A stretch of DNA of 64,000 bases from Hemerocallis citrina (Eukaryota; Streptophyta; Magnoliopsida; Asparagales; Asphodelaceae). The stretch's first letter is position 1. The number at the start of each line of letters is the position of its first letter. The stretch is taken from the NCBI GenBank assembly GCA_017893485.1, contig CM030363.1:111161073-111225072 (forward strand). The letters run 5' to 3'. The position numbers were made by a program, and so were the translations under genes. The notes beneath the pieces are model-generated. The model was given only the letters and a program-made list of their open reading frames with translations. It did no database searches and was not told the origin of the DNA. Of the stretch, positions 46,201 through 56,999 are shown one piece after another.

Positions 46201-46715
46201 CCATCGCTCGGAGTTATTTTAAGGAGTTAAAATTCCTTAGAGACATATTAGAGGTTCAAAAATTAGAATTGTAATTACTCCAATAAAACTTGCGAAAGCA
46301 ACATTTGGGTTCAACTCACCACTCGATGGGACTCTCATAATTTGTTGGATTACCCCCACAGTAGGTTTGGAAAATAACACTTCCACAGAGTTGCTCCTAA
46401 AACTAGATTGGTACAAGATGGACAAGTTCTAACTCCGTCAAATACAACATGCGAACCCCATCGACAGTTCGTTAGCTACAAACAACAAGTTCGAGGCCTA
46501 GTTCTTTAGCTACAACGAACCCATCGACGGCTCATCAATCTCATTGACAAGTTGCACAACAAGGATCAAACATATGAAAAGAATTATTCAAATCACAGTA
46601 CCATCAAAAGTCCATGCATTCAGATCTAACATCACTACAAATCTCATTACAACTGCAAAATTACAAATGAGTCTACGTTTCATGCCTACGAATCGCTACC
46701 AAAAGTTTTGCAAAT
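46201..46715. other. Unassigned repeat-like DNA left of H
   Basis: No gene is recognised. Short internal repeats ('gttcgttagctacaaacaac', 'gttctttagctacaacgaac') resemble the 'aactccaaacaacgagttc' repeats right of H (63890-63980). The two flanks are therefore probably one older repeat split by H. CAAAT (46711-46715) is the left target duplication. Confidence 0.4.
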
Positions 46716-46998
46716 TGTAATCCCTGTTCCCGTAAATACGTATTTCTCGAATATAATCTGTGTTTCGATTATTATTTGTTAAATTTGTTTTGAATCTTCT
46801 ATTAAAATCTTTTCTAAAAGAAAATTTTGTTATTTCAAATAATAGTGTATTTTAACTTCACTTGCCATTTTTGATCGACTATATATATTCCTGTTTGGAT
46901 TATTTTAATATAAAGTAGATAAGTCAAATTCTTATTTTATTGAATAATGTTATTATTACTATTATTATAATTATTATTACTATTGTCATTATTATTAC

Positions 46999-47071
<73 letters not shown>

Positions 47072-47255
47072 GAATTATTTTTATGTGTTGTTATTAGTAT
47101 TATTAATATTAATTTTTTGTTAAAGCCCATTAGTTTTGATCTATATTTTATTATTTAACAATTTAAATTGAAGCCCATCATTTGAAGCCCAAATTTTAGC
47201 CCATCTCCTATTGGATCTAACACAAACCCATATCTATTGGATCCCAACCCATTAA
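46716..47255 (+). repeat. H 5' LTR remnant
   Basis: Matches 60423-60935 of the H 3' LTR, including 'gaatcttctattaaaatc', the (ATT)n run and 'aagcccattagttttgat'. It breaks at ATTAA before J. Confidence 0.85.
46948..47071. repeat. (ATT)n microsatellite in H 5' LTR
   Basis: A long run of ATT/TTA, about 80 bp pure in its centre. The homologous site in the 3' LTR (60660-60800) has a shorter, interrupted run with AAT inversions. The poly-Ile frames here are artefacts. Confidence 0.9.
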
Positions 47256-48990
47256 TGTAACACCCCGAATTCCAAAACAGACTGAATTCGAGTTCCACAG
47301 GATCTTTACACTTCTCTTCGTACAATTTTACAAGGAATTTAAAACTTTTATTTCAACAATAATTACATCAGAGTCTTTTACATCAATGAGCAACAGAATT
47401 AATAAAATACAAGAATAATAATGTACAACTGTAACAACTTTAATATTTGAATAATCATCAGCAACCAATTCATCTTTATATCTTCTTGTAAACTCCAAGT
47501 CCTGCATATAAAACTGTGGGCACGTCAGTTGCTTACAACTGAAGAAATATTATACACGACCATCCTCTCTATGCCGAAAACAGTATAACGATTCTTAAAT
47601 ACTTTAGCAAACACAAACTTGATCACAAACAAAGCTAAAAAGGGAACTATCCTGTTGATGTTGTGTTGTGCTGTGCACTTAATCCTTAATTCAGTTATTT
47701 ATATTACATGACACTAATGCGCACTTGTTCGGATTCTATACATCCCATACTATATAGGTCCGAGGGCATGTCCTTAATCGTACTTCATCTTATAGGGTTC
47801 AATCCCTCGCCATGACTCAAACTACTACGGTAACTACGGTAAGTATCCTAGATGTTCTATGATCTACGAGCCCATGTCCAGGCAATCTGGAGGGGAATTC
47901 CACGCATTGACATGACGCATCAAGCAGGCAGATTATGGACAATTCAACCACCGCCATGGAACGATGGCACCACCTGTAGTCACCAAACACCCCACAAGTG
48001 TCGCCACCGGGACGATAATTCCGGATTAGTGCTCACACCATTTCATGACGCATCAAGCAGGCAGTCTGTGAATCACTCTCACACTGCCAATCCGATGGCC
48101 CTCATAATTGTATTTTTCTCTTACTTTCATCACATTTTCACTATGTATCTAATCCTTACAATTTTTGTTTGTTTTAAAAAGAAAATCATCACAACCTAGA
48201 GCTAGCTTACCCTACCGGACTTAAATCAAATCAACAGAGACAGTCAGCCTACCTAGCTACTTCTCAAGAGACGCTCAACCCTCAACGGTTAGCTCTCAAA
48301 ATCATAAATAAAATTGCCGGTCACTAGGGTCTCTCCTAGCCTTTAGATTCCAACAACTATCTCTTTCTAGAGATCAACAATATACCATAATCAATCTCAA
48401 ATAATCATTTCCATTTCTTTTGTTCACAAACTCTTTCTAAAAAACATTTCCTTTATAATCTCACAACATAAGGCAATTCAACCTCTTAATCAATTTAATC
48501 ATTCGTACTCTTGTGTGCATTTCAAAATAATCTCAATCAAGTATTAATAATCATAAAATATCGTATTCAATCTTATTCAACTTTCACATGTCAGAAATAG
48601 AATCCAAACTCAAGAAACAAGACAGTAGCAGTCGACTGTTTAAAGTGGCTAGTCGGCTATTCTGCGAGACCTCAAAACTCAAGAACCAAAAGCCAGTTCA
48701 GTCGACTGTGAAAAAATGTCAAGTCGACCGTCCTGCGAACTTTGAAACTCGAAAACATAGCCAGTTCATTCGACTGTTGCTAAAGGATCAGTCGACTGTT
48801 CTGTGAAACTTTGAAACCCAAACTCAACCTGGTCAGTTCAGTCAACTGTTGACAAAGAATTAGTCGACTGTTCCCCGAAACTTTGAAAAAAAACAATAAT
48901 CTAGACAGTAATAGTCGACTGTGAATAAGTAGACAGTCGACTGTCCTGCTGACAGAAACCGAATTTTAATACTTGACAGTCGACTGTTGA
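47256..48990 (-). mobile_element. Truncated LTR J (same subfamily as M)
   Basis: It starts TGTAACACCCCGAATTCC after ATTAA (47251-47255, a likely target duplication). It follows LTR M closely ('cgtacttcatcttatagggttcaatccctcgcc', 'tacggtaagtatcctagatgttc'). It ends abruptly at about 48990, just after the last CAGTCGACTG copy, where K pol begins. The rest of the LTR and its element is missing. Confidence 0.8.
48629..48986. repeat. Cluster of CAGTCGACTG palindromes in LTR J
   Basis: About eleven exact or near copies in 360 bp, in pairs roughly 20-30 bp apart ('cagtcgactgt...gtcgactgttctgcgaaactttgaaa'). The J/K junction lies within a few bases of the last copy. Confidence 0.8.
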
Positions 48991-48996
48991 CTCTAA

Positions 48997-51318
48997 CTCG
49001 GTCGCCTAGCCGCCATAGGGCGCTTTCTTTCGAAGTCTGGGGAGAAATGCCTCCCTTTCTTCAAGGCCCTCAGAGGGGCTAAAGGTTTCGAATGGGGGCA
49101 GCAGCAACAGGAATCCTTCAACCAGCTCAAGGCTTACCTCGTCAATCCCCCTCTCCTCAGCAAACCGATCCCTGGTGAACCCCTCTACCTCTACCTGGCA
49201 GCCTCCGAGCAGACCCTCAGTGCAGTTTCAGTAAGGAAAGAAGACCGGGCTCAGAAGCCCATCTACTATGTGAGCAAGGTGCTTCGGGACGCCAAGCTCC
49301 GATACCCGAAGATGGAAAAGATGGCTTATGCCCAGGTGATGGCCGCGAGAAAGCTTCGCCCGTACTTTCAGTCCCATTCGGTGGTCGTCCTTACCGACCA
49401 ACCGCTGAAGCAGGTCCTCCACAAGCCCGAGACCTCGGGCCGCCTTATGAAGTGGTCTATCGAGCTGAGCCAGCACGATATAACTTATCAGCCTCAGACC
49501 GTGATCAAGGCTCAGGCCTTAGCAGAATTCATAGTTGAGAGTACCATCCCCGAGTCCAGCCAAACAATGAAGGGACCACCCGTCTGGTCGGTTTATGCTG
49601 ACGGATCCTCCTGCAATGAAGGAAGCGGGGTAGGGGTCATTATGGCGGGCCCAGATGACTTCATCCTCCGATACTCCCTCCGTATCAACTTCAAGGCCTC
49701 GAACAACGAGGCAGAATACGAGCCGCTCATAGCCGGCCTTGGAATGGCTCGAAATGCAGGCGCCCTCCGGATCTTTAGTGACTCTCAGCTAGTCGTCAAT
49801 CAGGTCCTCAGCGAGTATGAAGCACTGGATGACAAGATAGTTAAATACTTAGCCAAAGTCAAGAGCCTCATGGCACTGTTTGAAGAAGCCCTCATCCAAA
49901 GAATCCCCCGAGAAGAAAATGGTCAGGCCGACGCCCTCTACAAACTAGCCTCCTCCTCCCTTCAAGGTCTCGAGCAGACCGTTTTGATAGAAGTCCTTCT
50001 GAAGCCAAGCATAGAAGACGAAACTCTCGACTCTATAGAGACGTTGCCTATCCTGCTCGAAGACAATTGGATGAAACCCCTCGTCGAATTCTTGAGGGAC
50101 GAACTCCTCCCCGAAGATCCTAAGGAAGCACGAAGAGTTAGAACCCGAGCCGAGCGTTACACACTAATCGGAGGTATCCTATATAAACGCTCCTTCACAC
50201 AGGTAGACGGCCGGCCTTACCTGAGATGCCTCTCCCCCGGACAAGCCGACTACGCCCTGCAAGAACTTCATGTGGGCATCGGCGGGGCACACTCGGGGTC
50301 CAGAGCTCTTGCCCGCAAAGTGTTGAATTACGGATATTTCTGGCCCACTCTCTTACGAGATGCCGAACGACACGTTCGGCAATGCAGCTCCTGTCAGAAG
50401 TACGCCGACATCCGATGCCTACTACAAGCTCCACTCACTTCCCTATCAAGTCCGATCCCCTTTGCAATGTGGGGGATGGATTTACTAGGGCCATTCCCAC
50501 CAGCTCCCGGATAGTTCAAATTCTTAGTCGTGGCGATCGACTACTTCTCGAAATGGATAGAGGCCGAGCCCTTGGCCACGATCACCGAGAACAAGGTTGT
50601 TCAGTTCTTCTGGAAGAGCGTGATCTGTCGATTCGGCGTCCCTAGGGTCCTGATAACAGACAACGGAACACAGTTCACTGGGGCTGCCTTCCGAGCTCTA
50701 TGCGAGGACCTTGCCATCCAGCACCGGTTCTCCTCCGTTTCTCATCCTCAGTCAAATGGCCAAGCCAAAAAGGCTAACCGATAGATCCTCTCCGGCATTA
50801 AGAAGAGGTTAGATAAGTGTTCCAAAGGCTTATGGGTCGATCAGCTTTCTTACGTGCTGTGGAACTACCGCACCACAAAACGGACCCCCACAGGAGAGAG
50901 CCCATTTAACCTAACCTATGGGTCCGAGGCCATCATCCCCCTAGAAGTCGGAATACCCTCTCCTCGTCTATTAGCTTATGAAGAAGAGCAAAACGCCAGA
51001 GACCTCCGAGCCAGTCTTGACCTGATAGACGAAATCCGAGAAAGAGAAAGCTACCGAAGAAGGATCGAGTTGGCATACAACAAGAAAGTCCGCCCCACGG
51101 ATCTCAAAGAAGGGGACCTGGTCCTCCGAAAGTTGGCCATCTCATTCCCAGGTCAGAAGAGAAAATTGGCCCCAAATTGGGAGGGACCTTACAGGATCGC
51201 CAAAGTGGTCCGTCCCGGCACATACAGACTAGAAGATCTTGAAGGCAGGGAGATCCCCAGGACTTGGAATGCCGACCATCTCTTAAAATACCAAGAGAGA
51301 GCACCAACGCCTTTCTAA
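48997..51318 (+). pseudogene. pol: K pol: RT end, RNase H, aRNase H, integrase (two stops)
   Basis: One frame of 774 codons with two stops, both TAG (50512-50514, 50782-50784) where Tat integrases have Gln. Order: RT connection (GRFLSKSGEKCLPFFKALR); RNase H (PLYLYLAASEQTLSAV, KPIYYVSKVL, VVVLTDQPLKQVLHKPE); archaeal-type RNase H typical of Tat (VYADGSSCNEGSGVG, SNNEAEYEPLIAGL, RIFSDSQLVVNQV, NGQADAL); HHCC zinc finger (LHVGIGGAHSGSR, CSSCQ); integrase core (WGMDLLGPFP, FSKWIEAEPL, LITDNGTQFTG, SHPQSNGQAKKANR). In the last motif the catalytic Glu (usually GQAE) is Lys. The C-terminus has LKEGDLVLRK and NWEGPYRIAKV. Left-truncated and inactive. Confidence 0.92.
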
Positions 51319-51493
51319 GTATTTCGAGATGTCGAACCGTTCCTCTCCTATTACTTGTAATGTTTTTTCTTTTATTTCACTCTTGTAATAACGGCTCGCA
51401 ACTTTAGAAGCAGCCGGCCATTAGTCATCAATAAAGAGTTTTTTCGTATTTTACTTGTAAAAATTGCTTACATCTCTCTGCCTTTACTCTTCA

Positions 51494-52275
51494 CTCTAAC
51501 GATGGTCCCGGAGTCCAACACTTGGCTCGATTCTACTCCGCAAGCTTGCTTCTAAGCGGGTTAGGAGTGGGTCGCCATTCGGAATTGCTCCCACGACCGT
51601 TGAACTCTAACGATGGTTCCGGTGTCCAACACTTGGCTCGATTCTACTCTGCAAGCTCGCTTCTAAGCGGGCTAGGAGTGGTTCGCCATTCAGAATTGCT
51701 CCCACGACCGTTGAACTTTAACGATGGTTTCGGAGTCCAACACTTGGCTCGATTCTACTCCGCAAGCTCGCTTCTAAGCGGGCTAGGAGTGGATCGCCAT
51801 TCGGAATTGCTCCCATGACCGTTGAACTCTAACGATGGTTTCGGAGTCCAACACTTGGCTCGATTCTACTCCGCAAGCTCGCTTCTAAGAGGGCTAGGAG
51901 TGGGTCGCCATTCGGAATTGCTCCCACGACCGTTGAACTCTAACGATGGTTTCGGAGTCCAACACTTGGCTCGATTCTACTTCGCAAGCTCGCTTCTAAG
52001 CGAGCTAGGAGTGGGTCGCCATTTGGAATTGCTCCCACGACCGTTGAACTCTAACGATGGTTCTGGAGTCCAACACTTGGCTTGATTCTACTCTGCAAGC
52101 TCGCTTCTAAGCGGGCTAGGAGTGGGTTGCCATTCGGAATTGCTCCCACGGCCGTTGAACTCTAACGATGGTTCCGGAGTCCAACACTTGGCTCGATTCT
52201 ACTCCGCAAGCTCGCTTCTAAGCAGGCTAGGAGTGGGTCGCAAGTCGGAGTTGCTCCCACAACCGTCAAACTACT
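51494..52275 (+). repeat. 111-bp tandem array in K
   Basis: 'ctctaacgatggt' starts at 51494, 51605, 51716, 51827, 51938, 52049 and 52160: seven units of exactly 111 bp, then a decayed partial. 111 is a multiple of three, so repeat-long frames (ARFYSASSLLSGLGV) arise; no evidence that they are translated. Between pol (ends 51318) and the array is AT-rich spacer. Confidence 0.95.
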
Positions 52276-52589
52276 CTTACGATGGTCAGCGAGCCCACTA
52301 TTAGGTAAGGCTCGACTCATCTCGCAAGTTCGCAAGATTACGAGACCGAAGCACTGCTCGGCACCACTGGCTGAACACTCATGTCGCTGAACCGCGAACG
52401 AGCAAGAGGCCGGCTCAGGGACCTCAACGCGATGAACACAGTCACAAACAAAAAGGACTACACAAAGCTACAAAGGACATGCAAGTTCGAGAAAGAAATG
52501 TTATTGATTATTAGGATACAGTGCAAAGCGACTCTTCCATACAACAAGGTTACAAGGCCTTAAAGTACAAAAATTACAATGCCGACCCA

Positions 52590-53051
52590 CTACACTTGGC
52601 TTTGAAAATGATCATCAATGTCCCGTTCGGTCGTCAGTTTGGCAACCTCGGCCGTCAGTCCCTCTCCCTCCGTCCGAAGCTCCGCCTCTACAGTCTGCAA
52701 GTGACGGATCTCAGAAAGAAGATCGTCCCTCTCCGCTGTTATTTTCGACAAATTGTGCCGAACGCACTGGATCCGAAGGGCGTTGCTAAAGGCGGCCGAC
52801 GAACCTTCGTCCTCTCCTATGGGGGTCATCTCGGCGATCCTGCTCTCCAGATGCTGGATCTCGATGTCTCGCCGACCTAGGATGAGCTGAAGATGGTTCC
52901 TCTCGCTTTTGGCTCGGCGCAATCCCAGCTCGACTTCATAGAGCCGCTCTCGGCACCTCGCCAAGCACAGCCTCGTCACCCCCGAGCCAGCCTCGGCTCG
53001 AGCGTGGCCATCCGAGCGAGTGGGCTCGATGTCTTGAGCTACCACCACGAG
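52590..53051 (-). CDS. K antisense gene, third candidate 3' terminal exon
   Basis: Minus-strand acceptor CTTCTTTTCAG (to 53052) then 153 codons in phase 0: LVVVAQDIEPTRSDGH, RCRERLYEVELGLRRAKSERN, RDIEIQHLESRIAEM, DDLLSEIRHLQTVEAELRTEGEGLTAEVAKL. Coiled-coil character. The last part aligns with ELLAKIRHLEVTEKEHSAEEEKLASELEKL of the 53241-54080 exon, so the two are duplicates. A TTGTAA poly(A)-type motif follows (plus strand ttacaat near 52573). It may be joined to exon 2 (donor 55047) as an alternative C-terminus, or belong to a separate gene. Confidence 0.45.
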   Translation of the reverse strand, partial: LVVVAQDIEPTRSDGHARAEAGSGVTRLCLARCRERLYEVELGLRRAKSERNHLQLILGRRDIEIQHLESRIAEMTPIGEDEGSSAAFSNALRIQCVRHNLSKITAERDDLLSEIRHLQTVEAELRTEGEGLTAEVAKLTTERDIDDHFQSQV

Positions 53052-53240
53052 CTGAAAAGAAGAAGAGACAAACAACAAAATTTCAAACATTGCCGAAGTC
53101 CAACACATGAAGCCAATATTCCCAATGCAGCATCAGAAGCAAAGCAAAAGTTTTTATTCAAATAAAGTAGCTCTACATACAACTAGACCGACGCTACAGC
53201 AGAGTTTTACAATAATTTAAAGGAACATAATACAACTTGT

Positions 53241-54080
53241 TTAGTGCCTCTTCGGAAGGGGAACGCTTCGGTTCAAGGAAACGCTGGGGCGGCGACGCCT
53301 AACCTCCGAGCTCGATTCCAAACCAGCGAAGCGAGATCCCCCTTCGCCGCTAACTCTAACTGTGGCGCCGACTGAGGTGCCGCTAGACGAGACAGCTACA
53401 CTACTCTGAGCGTCAGCAGGACTCTGCCTCGCTGCAGGCAAACGAGTCGCAAGTTCGTAGAAAGTGATCCCTCTCTCGCTCTCTTCGTGAGTACACGACG
53501 TACTACGAACGTTGGCCCTCTCAGGCAGAGGCTTGAGCGATGCGATCTCTTCCTCCAGCTCGATAATCCTATCTCTCAGAACATCACCCTCTGTCGACAT
53601 CTTCAGACGAGGAGGTCTTGACGAGCCCGCAACATTGGCACTATCAGTCGCAAGACGACAATAATGGGTGACCTCGATCCCCCTGTCTATCGTAATCCTC
53701 CTAAGCTTGTCGACCTTGGCCAACAACTTTTGGTGCTCGGATGACAACTTCTCCAACTCGGAAGCCAATTTCTCTTCTTCCGCCGAATGTTCTTTCTCCG
53801 TTACCTCCAAGTGACGGATCTTGGCCAAGAGCTCGTTATTATTTTGCTCGACAACGAAAAGCTCCCTACGAAGCCGCTCTATCTCACCTTCGAGACGAGA
53901 AGCTTGGGGTTGCTTCTGTAGTTGCTTCAACTCACGACAATACCCCCTCGCAGCTGCTTTTATCTCCTCCAACTTCAAGAGCATATAAAATTGCCTCTCT
54001 CGGCTATGGGAAAGCTCTCGCTTCGTTTCTTTCAGCTCCTTACGAAGATACGAAACCTCCGTGATCGGACCAAACTTCAC
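53241..54080 (-). CDS. K antisense gene, second candidate 3' terminal exon
   Basis: Minus-strand acceptor TTTGCTTTTCAG (to 54081), then 279 codons in phase 0: VKFGPITEVSYLRKELKETKRELSHSR, LEGEIERLRRELFVVEQNNNELLAKIRHL, LRDRIIELEEEIASLKPLPE, ending in a Ser/Arg-rich tail (RRRRPSVSLNRSVPLPKRH). A long coiled coil over about residues 5-130. ATTGTAAAAC follows the stop by about 30 nt. Same two readings as for 52590-53051: alternative terminal exon of the antisense gene, or part of a separate antisense unit. Confidence 0.5.
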   Translation of the reverse strand: MKFGPITEVSYLRKELKETKRELSHSRERQFYMLLKLEEIKAAARGYCRELKQLQKQPQASRLEGEIERLRRELFVVEQNNNELLAKIRHLEVTEKEHSAEEEKLASELEKLSSEHQKLLAKVDKLRRITIDRGIEVTHYCRLATDSANVAGSSRPPRLKMSTEGDVLRDRIIELEEEIASLKPLPERANVRSTSCTHEESERGITFYELATRLPAARQSPADAQSSVAVSSSGTSVGATVRVSGEGGSRFAGLESSSEVRRRRPSVSLNRSVPLPKRH

Positions 54081-54222
54081 CTGAAAAGCAAAGATAAATC
54101 CGATGCCCAACACATGGAGAAATTTTGCGGCTAGTCAAACACAAAATCCGAGGTCTAACACTTGGAGAATTTTTGGCCAAGACAAAAGTGTTTTCATTCA
54201 AAACTCAAAAAGCATTACAAGA

Positions 54223-54238
54223 GCGGTGGCCAGTCCGC
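54223..54238 (-). promoter_or_regulatory. Conserved 16-bp element downstream of antisense gene (K)
   Basis: GCGGTGGCCAGTCCGC, identical to 11944-11959 in D and at nearly the same distance (55 against 53 bp) from the stop. TTGTAATG follows on the minus strand. Confidence 0.55.
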
Positions 54239-54292
54239 AGTCAGGCTTTACAAAAAAAAAGAAGCAAAAAGAAGACCAAAGATGCAACCAAG

Positions 54293-56626
54293 TCAGGGGT
54301 CGACCTTTTTGTCGCTCGGGTCTGCCGACCCCTCGACGATTCCTATGTCCTCGTCCTCGTCGACGTCTTCGGAGCTGTCCTCCTCCTTACCTTCGGCCTC
54401 TGTCTTGCCCGTGCCTTCGACATCGTCGGCCTGTCCCTCGGGGCCAAGCATTGCCGAAGGAAGCTCCTCCTCCCCCTCCACAGGGTCGTAAAAGTGGTAG
54501 GAGGAGGTGTCGAACCTCGGGTTCCGAGCTGCGATATGAAGTAGGGCTCGGCCGTATCCATCCTCCATGTTCTTAAACATGTGCTCCTCGGCCTCTTTCT
54601 GGACAGCCCTTTTCGCCCTTGCCACCTTCGATTGGTGCTTGGCCATGACCCTTTCGGTCTCCTTCCGAGCTTTCTCAGCCTCCGACCGTGCTTTGGCCAG
54701 CTCCTCCTTAAGCGCGGCATTCTCCTTCTCCAAGGCCTCGAGCTTGGCTGCCTCGTCTGCCGATCGCTGCATAGCTTCGGCCAGCTTCGCCTCCAACCCC
54801 GCCACTTCGGCTTCGCGCTTTGCTGAGAGGAGTTGATCGGCTTCGAACAGCTTCACAGCTTTCGCACGCTCCAACCTCTCCCGGTCGCACAGCGCCGTCA
54901 GCTCTTGTTCTTTGTTCGCGAACTCTTCGAGCAAAAAGTTGAAGTGGCAAAGGGTCTGAAAAGAGAACAAACAGTTAGAATCCGGACCTAAAAACTTAGA
55001 AAATTTCGAAAAAAATGCTTCAAGAAGAAAGTGTTCGGTCTACTTACCGACATCGTGTTCCGAGCAATCTGCATTGTAGCGTCCCCGACCTCCCTGGACT
55101 TAAGCGCCGCTCGGTCCTTCGGGGTCGGCAGGTGCTTCACCGCCTGCATACAAATGTTGTCGTCCCCCAAGAAGCCGTCGACCTTCATTACTTGCCAGTC
55201 GGGGATGACGATCCGCTTATGCTCCTCGGTCAAAATCTTCTCCGCTTCGGCGGTGAGAGGCGGAACTTGAAGGACTAACGCCGCGCTCACGTTGAATGCG
55301 CCGCTCGACGAGCCGGGAGCATCTGTCTTTGCCGTTGGAGTCGGCGCATCTGAGACAGGAAGATCGGAGGCCGCGACCTGGTCTTGCTCGGGATCGGCAT
55401 CTGAGAGCACGACCACCTGCAAGTCGGCAGTCTTTGGGACCGAAGGTATCTTCGGCGCTCGGCTACCCTGAGGCCTTGTCGAGGGTCTCTTCTTCTTCTT
55501 CGCCTCCTGCTCCCTAGCCACCTTGGCCTTCGCCATCAACGCCCTATAGTCCATGCCGGAAGACTCTGTACAAATCGAATGAAAAAACTTAGAAAATTTT
55601 TCAAGAACTTCAAGGAAAAAGTAAAAATACTAGAGGCATACTGGGATCGATCGGACTGAGACCCCCTCGGAACAAGGCCTCCTCGGTGATGTCCTTCCAA
55701 CTAAGCGTCGGCAGGCCGAGGAATTTCTTGAGGACTTCGGCCTCCTCTTCACTAAGCACTAGCTCTCTCTTCGCTCGCTTGGGCAGGCCCTCCCTCGACC
55801 AAGTTATCGGAATTGCCCAGGGTTTGTGAGCTCGGACAATAAAGTACTTCTTCTTCCAATGCTTGATCGAGTCCGGGTTCTCGATCAACTTCACGCCTGT
55901 CCGCGGCGAAAGGTAGAACCTCTGCTCGTTCCTATTCGGCTGGCAAGGACGGTAGAGGCTCCGAAGAAGGAACAGACTTGGCTCGGCGCCGATCTCTTGA
56001 CACCGAAGAATAAACGCCAAGACGTGCCTCCAAGTGTTCTGCATCAGCTGGGCAGGACTCAGGCCGTACCAATTGAGGACCTCGACAATGAACGGGTGCA
56101 ACGGCAAACGAAGCCCGACGGCCAAGGAGTCGACCGGAAAAATGCACGTGTCGGCCGAAGATGACGTGCAGGCTCAGAAACCGGGTCCGGGGAGAAGTAG
56201 CCCATACTCAGCAGGGATCTGGAATCCAGTCCGGATCCGATGCAGATCAGCCTCGGTACGGACCGAAGAGATTTGGTCCACCTCGGACATCTCTCTCGGC
56301 TCGTTCTCCTCTACCGACTTGGCGGTGCCCTGGGTCACCTTCTCCAGCATTTCTTCGGAGTAGCTCCGTACTCCCCCCACGCTCGACAGAGTGATCGGCT
56401 GCCGACCGAACTCCCCTGCCGTCTTCGGCTGCTCTATGACCGTAACCACTCCCTTACCCTTTCGGGACCTCGGTGAAACCTCCTGGAGTGGCTCGGCGAC
56501 CTCCCCACTCTTGCTCGGCCGGACCACGGTCTGCTCGGTCGGCTCTACCACCTCCTTCTCTTTACCCTCTCGGCTAACGACTCGGTCCGAGGCGGGGGTC
56601 TCATCCGAAGAAGTAATCTTAACCAT
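54293..56626 (-). pseudogene. K antisense spliced gene, Transposase_28-like/coiled-coil (one in-frame stop)
   Basis: Exons on minus: 56626-55642 (985 nt), 55565-55048 (518 nt), 54955-54293 (663 nt), 722 codons in one frame. Introns are GTATGC...TACAG (phase 1) and GTAAGT...TTTCAG (phase 0), at positions equivalent to D. Exon 1: MVKITSSDETP, acidic/Ser-rich N-terminus, then the Transposase_28-like region (GLRLPLHPFIVEVLNWYGLSPAQL, FYLSPRTGVKLIENPDSIKHWKKKYFIV). TGA at 56174-56176 interrupts it, probably from CGA. Exon 2: MDYRALMAKAKVAREQEAKKKK, then LPTPKDRAALKSREVGDATMQIARN. Exon 3: a long Ala/Glu/Lys coiled coil (VAGLEAKLAEAMQR, ENAALKEELAKARSEAEKA) and an acidic tail. Function unknown. Confidence 0.78.
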
Positions 56627-56821
56627 TTTTTCTAAAGAGAAAGGAGAGAGACTGACCGTGAAGTGACTGTTACGGTCGAAAAAGTTCGCCGGAGCAAAGA
56701 AACGCCTTGCCGCGACAGCTAGCAGCGCCACCCGGGAGCTAAAAACTTCGATGGTGAAGAGTAAAAACTTGAGTAAGAAAGTAAAAGTGAATAATGAGAT
56801 TGGGGGTGGGGGAAGTGAAGT

Positions 56822-56828
56822 CTTATAG
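56822..56828 (-). promoter_or_regulatory. Possible TATA box of K antisense gene
   Basis: CTATAAG on the minus strand about 200 bp before the ATG at 56626. It is followed downstream by a C-rich tract (cccccaccccc), the same layout as in D at 14380. Confidence 0.4.
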
Positions 56829-56999
56829 TAAAAGAAAAAGTCTCTTGGACTTCGTAACGAAAGGGCGCGACTCTCGATCGGCTCTTGAAGCGTTATGAAA
56901 GCCCAAACGACTTTGTAACCGAGCAGCAACGGTTGGCGAAAAGGCAAAACGTTTTGATACAAGTCGAATGGCTCGGCACACATGGGATCAAAATCCGAG

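Noticed and set aside
46924..47158. Poly-isoleucine proteins
   Set aside because: Translation of an (ATT)n microsatellite.
51522..52304. Repeat-containing proteins (ARFYSASSLLSGLGV units)
   Set aside because: Artefact of the 111-bp array; frames are broken and no start context or domain supports them.
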